Part shown: piece by piece, positions 16,999-25,223 of the stretch
Position numbering within the stretch: the stretch's first letter is position 1
Layout of the letters: each line of letters starts with the position of its first letter
NCBI RefSeq assembly: GCF_004362525.1
Contig: NZ_SNXS01000011.1
Span: 60,866-124,865, forward strand
Length of the DNA: 64,000 nucleotides
Origin: Roseateles toxinivorans
GTDB lineage: Bacteria; Pseudomonadota; Gammaproteobacteria; Burkholderiales; Burkholderiaceae_C
Direction of reading: 5' to 3'
The notes under the pieces: model-generated
What the model was told of the DNA's origin: nothing
Databases searched by the model: none
The model's input: only the letters and a program-made list of their open reading frames with translations
Position numbers and translations under genes: made by a program

Positions 16999-18414
16999 CT
17001 ACTCGGCCGGCGGCTTGGGCCAGGCATGCTGGGCGCCGCGCATCTGCTCGAAGGCGCGGGCCAGTTGCAGCACGCCCAGATCGTCGAAGCGCCGGCCTAT
17101 GATCTGCAAGCCAATCGGCAGGCCCTTGGCCGTGTAGCCGCAGTTGATGCTGGCGGCCGGCTGCTCGCTCATATTGAAAGGCACGGTGAAGGCGATGTGC
17201 TCGAACGGGCGTTGCGGGTCGTTCAGCGGACTGGCCAGCTCGGCCGCATAGGCCGGCACCGGGCTCACCGGCGAGAGCACAAAGTCGAAGGGCTGGCAGG
17301 CGGCAATCGCCGCATCGCGCATCGCCGCCATCTGGCTGTAGCCCTTGAAGACCTCGGCGGCGGTCAGATAGCTGCCCGTGCTGACCCACTCGCGGATATA
17401 GGGCAGCACCTGGTTCTGCCGCGCCGGCGGCAGGGCCGTGATGTCCAGCCAGGAGCGCATGCGCCAGAACTTGTCCAGCCCGTCCATCATCTCGCGGCTG
17501 CTGACGCCCTTGATGGGCTCGACCACGGCGCCGGCCTGCTCGAACTGCTGAGCCGCACGCTGCACCGCCGCGGCCGTTTCGGGCTCGACGGCCATGCCCC
17601 AGCCGGCGTCCATCATCAGGCCTATTCGAACACCCTGCAGCCCCTTGACTTCCCGCTCCAGCTGCGACCAGGCAATGTCCTGCCAGGGCAGGCTCATGCT
17701 GTCGCGCCAGTCGGGGCGGCTCAACACGCTCATCAGCAGGGCGGAGTCAGCTACCGTTCGCGTCATCGGCCCGGCGACGCGGCCGGCGTACGGCGGCTTG
17801 ATCGGTATGCGGCCCAGGCTGGGTTTCAAGGTGAAGATGCCGCACCAGGCGGCCGGCAGGCGTACGCTGCCGCCGATATCGGTGCCGACATGCAGCGGCC
17901 CATAGCCCGCAGCGGCCGCGGCCGCTGCGCCGGCACTCGACCCGCCCGGGTTCTTGCTCAGATCCCAGGGGTTGCGCGTCAGCGGGTGAAAGCTCGACAG
18001 GCCCGACGACAGCATGCCGTAGTCGGGCATCGTCGTCTTGCCCATGAACACGGCGCCGACCTCGCGCATGCGGGCGGCCGGCGGGGCGTCTTCAGCCGCC
18101 GGCACCAGCTCGGTGGCAGCGGTGCCCAGCGGCATGGGCACGCCCTGGGTGGCGATGTTCTCCTTCAGCATCGATGGCACGCCATCCAGCGTGACGCCGC
18201 CGACGGTCAGCGGCTCGCCGCTGCGCCAGCGCGCCTCCGAGGCCTTGGCCTGCACCATTGCCTCATGCGGATCCAGTGCATAGCTGGCGTGCAGAAACGG
18301 CTCCCAGTTCTCGACATGGGCCAGCACCGCCTTGGTCACCTCGACCGGCGAAAGCGCGCGGCTGCGGTAGGCGGCCAGCAGGTCAAGCGCGGAGAGATCG
18401 TGCAGTGAGGTCAT
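16999..18414 (-). CDS. Amidase (amidase signature family)
   Basis: A 471-residue amidase signature enzyme with the complete Ser-cisSer-Lys triad: K84 in GVPSMLKEN, S159 in the NPGGSSAGAA loop and S183 in GTDIGGSVRLPAAW. It hydrolyses a carboxamide to acid and ammonia or amine; the substrate is not predictable from sequence. It lies downstream of a peptide-type ABC transporter, with a REP pair between them, and upstream of the TTC38-like gene. Together these suggest import of an amide-containing compound followed by intracellular hydrolysis. No signal peptide is present, so the enzyme is cytoplasmic. Confidence 0.93.
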   Translation of the reverse strand: MTSLHDLSALDLLAAYRSRALSPVEVTKAVLAHVENWEPFLHASYALDPHEAMVQAKASEARWRSGEPLTVGGVTLDGVPSMLKENIATQGVPMPLGTAATELVPAAEDAPPAARMREVGAVFMGKTTMPDYGMLSSGLSSFHPLTRNPWDLSKNPGGSSAGAAAAAAAGYGPLHVGTDIGGSVRLPAAWCGIFTLKPSLGRIPIKPPYAGRVAGPMTRTVADSALLMSVLSRPDWRDSMSLPWQDIAWSQLEREVKGLQGVRIGLMMDAGWGMAVEPETAAAVQRAAQQFEQAGAVVEPIKGVSSREMMDGLDKFWRMRSWLDITALPPARQNQVLPYIREWVSTGSYLTAAEVFKGYSQMAAMRDAAIAACQPFDFVLSPVSPVPAYAAELASPLNDPQRPFEHIAFTVPFNMSEQPAASINCGYTAKGLPIGLQIIGRRFDDLGVLQLARAFEQMRGAQHAWPKPPAE

Positions 18415-18487
18415 CGCGATGTGCTTCGTCGAGTGACTGAGGTTGTAGCGTTTGGCTGGCGAAGGCGCAAGAAGGGCTTGCCAGGTT

Positions 18488-18538
18488 CCCGGATTGCATC
18501 CGGGCTACCCACTCTCCGTAGCCCGGATGCAATCCGGG
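18488..18538. repeat. REP-like palindrome cluster 3
   Basis: Two full units lie head to head at 18488-18508 and, inverted, 18518-18538, separated by 9 bases. They sit between the amidase start and the stop of the ABC substrate-binding protein, inside a likely transcription unit. The arrangement resembles a bacterial interspersed mosaic element that could set different mRNA levels for the transporter and the amidase. Confidence 0.85.
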
Positions 18539-18544
18539 GCAGGT

Positions 18545-20029
18545 TCACTCCCAATAGAGGCCCGACAGGTCGTTGACAAACACCGGCATGTCCTTCCACA
18601 GCCCGCCCAGGCGCTTCTTGGCCACGGTGATCCACTGCGGCTGGTAGAGATAGACATTGACCGCATCGGCGGCCAGCATGCGCTGCGCGTCGCCCAGCAG
18701 CCTGGCGCGCTCGTCCTCGCGCGGGGCATTGTTGATCTTGGCAAACAGCTCGTTGAACCTGGGGTTCTCGTAGCCCCAGTAATAGCCCGGCTTGGCATAG
18801 TTGCCCAGGTCGAACGGCTCGACGTGGGAGATGATGCTCAGGTCATAGTTCTTGTTGGTGTAGACGCCCGACAGCCACTGCGCCCATTCGACATTCTCGA
18901 TCTTCGCCGTGATGCCCACCTTGGCCAGCTGGGCGGCCACCACTTCGCCGCCCTGGCGGGCATAAGGCGTGGGCGGCAGCTTCAGGCTCAGCTCCAGCGG
19001 CAAGGCCACGCCCGCCTCCTTCAGCAGGGCCTTGGCCTTGGCAATGTCGAAGGGGTTGACGCCGGTGGTGTCCACATAGCCCAGCGCGCCGGGCACATAG
19101 TGGCTGCCAATGGGCACGCCAAAGCCATCGGCGGCGGCCTCGATCACCGCCTTGCGGTCGATGGCGGCGGCAATCGCGCGGCGCACGCGCACATCGCTCA
19201 GCGGAGCCTTCTTGTTGTTGATCGAGACAATGGTCTTGGCCCGCGAGCCATTGAGCAGCACCTGAAAGCGCTTGTCGGCCCGGAACTGGGCCAGGCTGCG
19301 CGCCGCGGCCACGCGGGGGAAGGCGTCCACATCGCCGGCCAGCAGAGCCGCCACCTGGGCGGACGGGTCGCTGATGATGCGGAACTGGGCGCGGTTCATC
19401 TTCACCGCCGCCGCATTGCGGTAGGCCGGCCACTTGGCCAGCGTGATGCTGGAGCCCTTGGCCCAGGCGTCCAGCTTGTAGGGCCCGGTGCCCACCGGCT
19501 GGGTCGCATTGGTGGCCACGCTCTTGGGCTCGACGATCACCGCCGTGGCCTGGCCGATCAGGAACAGGAAGTCCGGCTCTATGGTCTTCAGCCCTATCAC
19601 CACAGTGTGCTCGTCGGGGGCGGCAATCAGCCCCATGCTGGCGAACAGGCGCTTGTCCTTGTTGGTGGACTTGTCATCGGCCGCGCGCTCGAACGAGAAC
19701 TTCACCGCCTGGGCATTGAACGGTTCGCCGTTCTGGAACTTGACACCCTTGCGCAGCTTGAAGGTGAAGGTCTTCAGGTCAGGCGACACCTCCCAGCTCT
19801 CGGCCAGCAGCGGCGTGACCTTGCCGTCCGGGCCAATCTTGGTCAGCGTCTCGAACACGTTGTAGAGCACCACCTCGGCAATCGCCGAGGCCGCGCCGGC
19901 GGTCGGGTCCAGGCCCGGTGGCTCCAGGGTCATGGCCAGGATGACGCTGTCTTTCTTCGCTTGGGCCTGGGCGGCGGGGGCGGTCAAGGTCAGCGCCAGG
20001 CTGGCGCCGAGAACGAGTGCTTTGAACAT
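18545..20029 (-). CDS. ABC transporter periplasmic substrate-binding protein (SBP_bac_5)
   Basis: About 494 residues, the peptide/nickel-type receptor of family 5. The signal peptide is FKALVLGASLALTLTAPAAQAQA (positions 2-24). The mature part has SVILAMTLEPPGLDPT, then TFTFKLRKGVKFQNGEPFNA, and the family pattern GTGPYKLDAW. It would bind oligopeptides or another amide-rich ligand in the periplasm. The ATG at 20029 is chosen because it gives a clean signal peptide; a start at 20065 overlaps the upstream ATPase stop as ATGA but adds 12 residues ahead of the signal. It is the last transporter component of the operon. Confidence 0.93.
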   Translation of the reverse strand: MFKALVLGASLALTLTAPAAQAQAKKDSVILAMTLEPPGLDPTAGAASAIAEVVLYNVFETLTKIGPDGKVTPLLAESWEVSPDLKTFTFKLRKGVKFQNGEPFNAQAVKFSFERAADDKSTNKDKRLFASMGLIAAPDEHTVVIGLKTIEPDFLFLIGQATAVIVEPKSVATNATQPVGTGPYKLDAWAKGSSITLAKWPAYRNAAAVKMNRAQFRIISDPSAQVAALLAGDVDAFPRVAAARSLAQFRADKRFQVLLNGSRAKTIVSINNKKAPLSDVRVRRAIAAAIDRKAVIEAAADGFGVPIGSHYVPGALGYVDTTGVNPFDIAKAKALLKEAGVALPLELSLKLPPTPYARQGGEVVAAQLAKVGITAKIENVEWAQWLSGVYTNKNYDLSIISHVEPFDLGNYAKPGYYWGYENPRFNELFAKINNAPREDERARLLGDAQRMLAADAVNVYLYQPQWITVAKKRLGGLWKDMPVFVNDLSGLYWE

Positions 20030-20061
20030 GATGCGGGAGGACTCCAACAAAGATGTGCTCA

Positions 20062-20874
20062 TCATGGCATGTGCCTGGGCCCCGCGCGCGGCATGGCGGA
20101 GAGCAGCGCGCGGGTGTATGGATGGCTGGGCCGCTGGAACAACTGCTCGGGCGGCCCACGCTCGACCACCCGCCCCTGGTACAGCACCAGCACCTCGTCG
20201 CAGAGGTGATCGACCACCGCCAGGTCATGGCTGATCAGCAGGTAGCCGATGCCGAACTGGGCCTGCAGGTCCTGCAGCAGGTTCAGCACCTGGGCTTGGA
20301 CGGAGACGTCCAACGCGCTGACCGGCTCGTCGGCGACGATCAGCTTCGGACGCGTCACCAGCGCGCGGGCAATCGCAATACGCTGGCGCTGGCCGCCGGA
20401 GAACTCGTGCGGGTACTTGTCGGCATCGGCGGCACGCAGGCCTACCGCGTCCAGCGATTCGAGCACCCGCTTGCGCTGCGTGGGCGCATCGACCTGCAGC
20501 GCGCCGCTCAAGGCGCTCAGCGGCTCGGCGACGATGCGGCCCACCGTCTGCCGCGGGTCCAGCGAGCCATAGGGGTCCTGGAACACCATCTGGAAATGCT
20601 GGCGCGCCAGCCGCAGCTCGGCCCGGCCCAGCCGGTGCAGGTCCTGACCGAGCAGGGTGACCCTGCCGCCATCCAGCGGCTCCAGTGCCATCACCGCCCG
20701 CGCCAGGGTGGACTTGCCCGAACCCGACTCGCCGACGACGCCCAGGCTCTTGCCGGCCTCCAGCGTGAAGCTGACGCCGTTGAGCGCCTCCACCTTGGGC
20801 GCCGGCCCCCACAAGCGCTCGCGCGGCAGCGGGTAGTGGCGCACCAGGCCTTCGGCCTGCAGCAGGGTCACCAT
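20062..20874 (-). CDS. Peptide-type ABC transporter ATPase 2 (DppF/OppF-like)
   Basis: A 270-residue ATPase. Walker A is GESGSGKST near residues 48-56, the signature is FSGGQRQRIAIARAL, and Walker B is KLIVADEPVSALD, with the H-loop in LLISHDLAVVDHLCDE. The C-terminal HPYTRALLSAMP is the family oligopeptide/dipeptide tail. It pairs with the ATPase encoded just upstream, overlapping it by 7 bases. With the two permeases it forms the cytoplasmic motor of a peptide/opine/nickel-type importer. Confidence 0.94.
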   Translation of the reverse strand: MVTLLQAEGLVRHYPLPRERLWGPAPKVEALNGVSFTLEAGKSLGVVGESGSGKSTLARAVMALEPLDGGRVTLLGQDLHRLGRAELRLARQHFQMVFQDPYGSLDPRQTVGRIVAEPLSALSGALQVDAPTQRKRVLESLDAVGLRAADADKYPHEFSGGQRQRIAIARALVTRPKLIVADEPVSALDVSVQAQVLNLLQDLQAQFGIGYLLISHDLAVVDHLCDEVLVLYQGRVVERGPPEQLFQRPSHPYTRALLSAMPRAGPRHMP

Positions 20875-21872
20875 GGAGGCACCTGCAACTGAGGCGCCCG
20901 GTGCAGCGATTCGGCCAGGCGCAGGCAGCGCAAGTCGTGACCCTCGCCCAGCCGCTCGGCCGGTGGGGCGATGCGCTGGCAGGCCTCCTCGGCCAACGGG
21001 CAGCGCGCGCTGAAGGCACAGCCGGCAGGCAGCTCGCGCAGCCCGGGCACGGTGCCGGCAATCGTCTGCAGGCGTTGGCCGCGCGAGACACCCAGCCGCG
21101 GCCGGGCGGCGAACAGCCCCTGGGTATAAGGGTGGCCCATGCGCTCGAACACCGCTGACGTGGGCCCGGCCTCGACGGCCTGGCCGCCGTACATCACCAG
21201 CATGGAACGCACGTTCTCCGCAACCACGTCCAGGTCATGCGAGATCAGTATCAACCCCATGCCGCGCTCTTCCACCAGCCCGGCGATCAGCTCCAGGATC
21301 TGGCCCTGTATCGTCACGTCCAGCGCCGTGGTCGGCTCGTCGGCGATCAGCAGCTCGGGCCCGCAGGCCAACGCCATCGCAATGCCCACGCGCTGGCGCT
21401 GGCCGCCGGACAGCTGGTGCGGATAGGCCTCGGCACGGCGCCGCGCATCGGCCAGGCCCACGCGGTCGAGCAGGCGCACCGCCTCCGTCAGCGCCTCGGC
21501 CCGCGACAGCCCCTGGTGCAGTATCAAAGGCTCGGCCACCTGGCGACCGATACGATGCAAGGGGTTCAGCGCCGTCATCGGCTCCTGGAAGATCATCGCG
21601 ATGCGGTCGCCGCGCAGCCGGCTGTAGGCTTCGTCATCCAGGGCCAGCAAGTCCTGGCCCTTGAAGCGGATGCTGCCTTCGATCTCGGCGCCCTCGGGCA
21701 ACAGGCCCATCAGCGCCAGCGCCGTCAGCGATTTGCCACAGCCCGATTCGCCGACCAGGCCCAGCGTGTCGCCGGCCTGCAGCGCAAAGCTCAGGCCGCG
21801 CACCGCCTCGGCCGGGCCGGCGGCGGTCCGCAGGCGCACCCGCAGGTTCTGCACTTCGAGCAGGGCTGTCAT
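20868..21872 (-). CDS. Peptide-type ABC transporter ATPase 1 (DppD/OppD-like)
   Basis: A 334-residue ATPase with Walker A GESGCGKS, signature [15 protein letters not shown] and Walker [13 protein letters not shown]. The C-terminal oligo_HPY region has [12 protein letters not shown] and the cysteine cluster [15 protein letters not shown], which in homologues can hold an iron-sulfur cluster. The start at 21872 overlaps the permease stop as ATGA; longer reading frames extend into the permease gene and are not real. Confidence 0.94.
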   Translation of the reverse strand: MTALLEVQNLRVRLRTAAGPAEAVRGLSFALQAGDTLGLVGESGCGKSLTALALMGLLPEGAEIEGSIRFKGQDLLALDDEAYSRLRGDRIAMIFQEPMTALNPLHRIGRQVAEPLILHQGLSRAEALTEAVRLLDRVGLADARRRAEAYPHQLSGGQRQRVGIAMALACGPELLIADEPTTALDVTIQGQILELIAGLVEERGMGLILISHDLDVVAENVRSMLVMYGGQAVEAGPTSAVFERMGHPYTQGLFAARPRLGVSRGQRLQTIAGTVPGLRELPAGCAFSARCPLAEEACQRIAPPAERLGEGHDLRCLRLAESLHRAPQLQVPPW

Positions 21873-22684
21873 CGTGCCCTCGCCAGCTTGGGGTCCAGCA
21901 GATCGCGCAGGCCGTCGCCGAGCAGGTTCAGGCCCAGCACGGCCAGCATGATGGCCAGGCCGGGATAGACGGCCAGCTGTGGCGCCTGGAACAACAAGGT
22001 CTGCGCCTCGCTGAGCATGCGGCCCCATGACGGCTGGGGCGGCTGCGTGCCCAGGCCCAGATAGGACAGCGCCGCCTCGGCAAGTATCGCCAGCGCGAAC
22101 TGTATCGTGGCCTGCACGATCAGCACCGACAGGATGTTGGGCAGCACGTGCTCGATGCTGATGCGCACCGGGCCCCGGCCCGCAGCGCGGGCGGCAAGAC
22201 AATAGTCACGCGACCAGATCGCGTTGGCCGAGGCGCGGGTCACGCGGGCAAAGGTCGGTATGTTGTGGATGCCGATGGCGATGATGGAGTTGACGATGCC
22301 GGGCCCGAACACCGCCGTCATCATGATGGCCGACAACAGGGCCGGGAAGGCGAAGGTGAAATCGCTCATGCGCATGATGATTTCCTCGACCCAGCCGCGG
22401 CGCGCCGCCGCCCACAGGCCCAGGAGGCCGCCGGCCAGCAAGCCTATGCCGACAGCGATCACGCCAACCAGGATGGAGTTGCGCGCGCCGACCAGTATCA
22501 GGGTCAGCACATCGCGGCCCAGCACATCGGTGCCCAGCCAGTGGGCGGCGGAGGCTGGCTGCAGCTTGGAGGGAAGATCGATCTCGTAGGGTGGCCAGGG
22601 CGTCCAGACCAGGGACAGCAGTGCCGCCAGCGCGACCAGCGAGGTCAGCACGGCGCCGATCAGGAAACTCTTGTGCACTTTCAC
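21869..22684 (-). CDS. Peptide-type ABC transporter permease 2 (DppC-like)
   Basis: A 271-residue inner-membrane permease. It begins with a single membrane segment (FLIGAVLTSLVALAALLSLVW), then HWLGTDVLGRDVLTLILVGARNS, characteristic of DppC/OppC, and further membrane helices. The coupling EAA loop is RDYCLAARAAGRGPVRISIEHVLPN (split here as RDYCLAARAAG and ISIEHVLPN). The likely start is a GTG at 22684 that overlaps the upstream permease stop as GTGA; a second GTG two codons later is possible. There is no ATG in a suitable place. Confidence 0.9.
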   Translation of the reverse strand: MKVHKSFLIGAVLTSLVALAALLSLVWTPWPPYEIDLPSKLQPASAAHWLGTDVLGRDVLTLILVGARNSILVGVIAVGIGLLAGGLLGLWAAARRGWVEEIIMRMSDFTFAFPALLSAIMMTAVFGPGIVNSIIAIGIHNIPTFARVTRASANAIWSRDYCLAARAAGRGPVRISIEHVLPNILSVLIVQATIQFALAILAEAALSYLGLGTQPPQPSWGRMLSEAQTLLFQAPQLAVYPGLAIMLAVLGLNLLGDGLRDLLDPKLARAR

Positions 22685-23643
22685 AGGCCGGATACCTTGA
22701 TGCGCGGGTCTATCACCGCATACAGCAGATCGACCAGGAAGTTGACCACCACCACCATCGCCGCCAGCAGCAGCACGCAGTTGCGCACCACGGCCAGATC
22801 GCGGTTGGCAATGGCCTGGAAGATCAGCCGGCCCAGCCCCGGCAGGTAGAACACGTTCTCGACCACGATCGTGCCGGCCAGCAGATTGGCGAACTGCAGG
22901 CCCATGATGGTGACGACCGGAATCATTGCGTTGCGCAAGACATGGCCCCGCAGCGCGGCGCGCCGGCTCAGGCCCTTGGCACGGGCGGTGCGCACAAAGT
23001 CTTCGCGCAGCACCTCCAGCACCGCCGAGCGGGTGATGCGCGCCAGAATCGCCGCCTGCACCACGGCAAGCGCCACCGCCGGCAGCACCAGGGACTGCAG
23101 GCCGGGCCACAGACCTCCACCGTCGTCCTCGCTCCAGCCCGGAAAGCCGCCGGCTGCAAACCACTGCAGCTTCACCGCAAAGACCCAGATCAGCAGGATG
23201 GCGAACCAGAAGTTGGGGATGGCTATGCCCAGCTGGCTGAGCGCCATCAGGCCGGTGTCGCCAAACCTCCGGTGGTGGGCTGCGGCATAAACGCCGGCCG
23301 CCAGCGCCAGCACCGTGCTCAGGAGCATGGCCAGCAGGGCCAGCGGCACGGTCAGCGCCAGGCGCTCCAGAATCAGGTCCAGCACCGGCGTGCTGTAGGC
23401 ATAGCTGATGCCCAGATCGCCGCGCAGCATGCCCAACAGCCAGGCGCCGTAGCGCTGCAGCGGCGGTGCGTCCAGGCCCAGCTTGGCGGCCAGCGCTGCC
23501 ACCGACTCGGGCGTGGCCTCGGTGCCCATCAGCACCTGGGCGGCATTGCCGGGCAGTATCTCCAGCACCAGGAACACCACGGCCGAGGCACCCAACAGGG
23601 TCAGCGCCAGCGTGGCCAGGCGCTTCAGCAGAAACAGGGTCAT
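22681..23643 (-). CDS. Peptide-type ABC transporter permease 1 (DppB-like)
   Basis: A 320-residue inner-membrane permease with about six membrane helices. The N-terminus LFLLKRLATLALTLLGASA is typical of DppB/OppB. The EAA coupling loop reads FVRTARAKGLSRRAALRGHV, and the end YAVIDPRIKVSGL is also family-like. It overlaps the GntR stop as ATGA (23640-23643), so regulator and transporter are translated from one message. Confidence 0.93.
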   Translation of the reverse strand: MTLFLLKRLATLALTLLGASAVVFLVLEILPGNAAQVLMGTEATPESVAALAAKLGLDAPPLQRYGAWLLGMLRGDLGISYAYSTPVLDLILERLALTVPLALLAMLLSTVLALAAGVYAAAHHRRFGDTGLMALSQLGIAIPNFWFAILLIWVFAVKLQWFAAGGFPGWSEDDGGGLWPGLQSLVLPAVALAVVQAAILARITRSAVLEVLREDFVRTARAKGLSRRAALRGHVLRNAMIPVVTIMGLQFANLLAGTIVVENVFYLPGLGRLIFQAIANRDLAVVRNCVLLLAAMVVVVNFLVDLLYAVIDPRIKVSGL

Positions 23644-24308
23644 GGAGGCGTGGCGAGCTGCTCGCGCAGGCTGACGATGGTGCTGCGGATATGGCTGCGG
23701 CCCAGGCGCTCGGCCTCGTCGGCATCGCCGCGCGCGATGGCGGCGATCAAGCCCTCATGCTCCCGCACCGCCTGCTCGGCCTCCGCCTCGGCCAGTATCA
23801 CGGCCGGGGCAAACACCTGCGAGGTCAGACGCACGATGCCCAGCTGCCCGCTGAGAAATTCATTCCTGGCCATCTCGACGATGGTGGTGTGGAAGTGGAC
23901 GTTGGCCAGCGTGTAGTCCCCGGCCGACCAGGGCTGCATGGCCCGGCGCTGGCTCGCGACGATGGGGTCCAGCAGCGCATGGGCCTGCCCGGCCGAACGC
24001 TCGGCGGCCAGGCGCGCAGCCAGGCCGTCAAGCATTTCGCGCAGCACATAGGCGTCCAGCAGCCGCGGCCCGTCGATCCGCGCAACACTGACGCCGCGCA
24101 CCGCATCGGCCTCGACCAGCCCCTCGGCCTGCAGCACGCGCAGCGCCTCGCGCAGCGGCGTGCGGCTCACGCCCAGCTGTTCGGCCAGCTGCACCTGGCG
24201 CAGCACATCGCCCGGTGCGTGCACGCCCTTGTAGATGCGCTCGCGCAGCACCTGCGCCACCTCGTCCACCAGACGCACGCGGCTTTGCCATTCCAGCAGG
24301 TCGGACAT
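23640..24308 (-). CDS. GntR-family regulator, FCD subfamily
   Basis: A 222-residue repressor. The winged helix spans about residues 15-75 (LRERIYKGVHAPGDVLRQVQ, LAEQLGVSRTPLREALRVLQ, EGLV). The FCD ligand domain follows (ARIDGPRLLDAYVLREMLDG). It heads the transporter operon with GGAGG 5 bases before its ATG, and is divergent from the SDR gene. It probably represses both directions by binding the CTGGATCCAG palindrome at 24354 and is released by the imported compound or a product. This regulation is inferred. Confidence 0.94.
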   Translation of the reverse strand: MSDLLEWQSRVRLVDEVAQVLRERIYKGVHAPGDVLRQVQLAEQLGVSRTPLREALRVLQAEGLVEADAVRGVSVARIDGPRLLDAYVLREMLDGLAARLAAERSAGQAHALLDPIVASQRRAMQPWSAGDYTLANVHFHTTIVEMARNEFLSGQLGIVRLTSQVFAPAVILAEAEAEQAVREHEGLIAAIARGDADEAERLGRSHIRSTIVSLREQLATPP

Positions 24309-24353
24309 CTGAACCTCCGATGCATTCGACGATGGTCATGCGGGGTTTGGATA

Positions 24354-24363
24354 CTGGATCCAG
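24354..24363. promoter_or_regulatory. Candidate GntR operator
   Basis: CTGGATCCAG is a perfect 10-bp palindrome in the 150-base divergent region between the GntR regulator and the SDR gene, inside TTTGGATACTGGATCCAGAA. FCD-type GntR regulators bind short palindromes of this kind, usually in such positions. No binding data exist here. Confidence 0.4.
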
Positions 24364-24458
24364 AACCCGCCTCGGTGCATGATAGTGCCCATTGAGCACC
24401 CCCAGGGCGATGATCTGCGTCGTCCGAACGCGCGGTACAGATTCAACAGGAGACTGGC

Positions 24459-25223
24459 ATGAGGCTGAAGGACAAGGTCGCCATCGTCACCGGCGGAGCG
24501 TCGGGGTTTGGCGAGGGCATTGTGCGCAAGTTCGTCGCCGAGGGCGCCCGCGTGCTGATCGCCGACCGCGATCTGGCCGCCGGCCTGCACCTGGCCGCGC
24601 TGCTGGGCCCGGCGGTGCGGGCGCTGCGGGTGGACGTCAGCAACGCCGCCGACGTGAAGATCATGATGGATGCCACCGTCGAACACTTCGGCGGCCTGGA
24701 TATCCTGGTCAATAACGCCGGCGTCGGCCACACGCCGCAAGCGCTGGAGGAGTTGGCCGAGGACGAGTTCGACCGCATCGTCGCCGTCAATATGAAGGCC
24801 ATCTACCTGGCCGCCCGCGAGGTTGTGCCGCGCTTCAAGACGCTGCGCGAAGCGACCGGTCGCGGCGCCGGGGTGATACTGAATATGGCGAGCACGGCCG
24901 GCGTCAGCCCCAGGCCGAATCTGACCTGGTACAACGCCAGCAAGGGCTTTGTCATCACCGCCACCCGCTCGATGGCGGTGGAGCTGGCACCGTTCGGCAT
25001 ACGGGTGGTGGCGCTGAACCCGGTGGCCGGCGAAACGCCGATGCTGAAGACCTTCATGGGCGAAGACACGCCGGCCGTGCGCGCCAGGTTCCTGGCCAGC
25101 ATTCCGCTCGGGCGTTTCTCGACGCCCGAAGACCTCGGTAACGCCGCCTGCTTTCTGTGCAGCGACGAGGCCAGCATGATCACCGGTGTGTGCATGGAGG
25201 TGGATGGTGGGCGCTGCATCTGA
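24459..25223 (+). CDS. Short-chain dehydrogenase/reductase (SDR), glucose-dehydrogenase type
   Basis: A 254-residue classical SDR. The nucleotide-binding motif TGGASGFG lies at 11-18, NNAG at 86-89, and the catalytic residues are S145, Y158 and K162 (YNASK). R37 after the second strand (IADRD) permits either cofactor; the acidic D38 favours NAD. The C-terminal GVCMEVDGGRCI is typical. It probably oxidises or reduces an alcohol produced by the adjacent GntR-controlled pathway. AGGAGA lies 5 bases before the start. Its 3' end overlaps the next gene by 20 bases. Confidence 0.94.
   Translation: MRLKDKVAIVTGGASGFGEGIVRKFVAEGARVLIADRDLAAGLHLAALLGPAVRALRVDVSNAADVKIMMDATVEHFGGLDILVNNAGVGHTPQALEELAEDEFDRIVAVNMKAIYLAAREVVPRFKTLREATGRGAGVILNMASTAGVSPRPNLTWYNASKGFVITATRSMAVELAPFGIRVVALNPVAGETPMLKTFMGEDTPAVRARFLASIPLGRFSTPEDLGNAACFLCSDEASMITGVCMEVDGGRCI

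Noticed and set aside
15274..18408. A plus-strand open frame of over 1000 codons opposite the TTC38-like and amidase genes
   Set aside because: It begins inside the phosphatase gene in another frame and crosses a REP cluster; the amidase triad shows that the minus strand is coding.
6138..18538. Insertion-sequence ends at the repeated palindromes
   Set aside because: No transposase, no target duplications and no consistent element between the copies; the units are short hairpins typical of REP elements.
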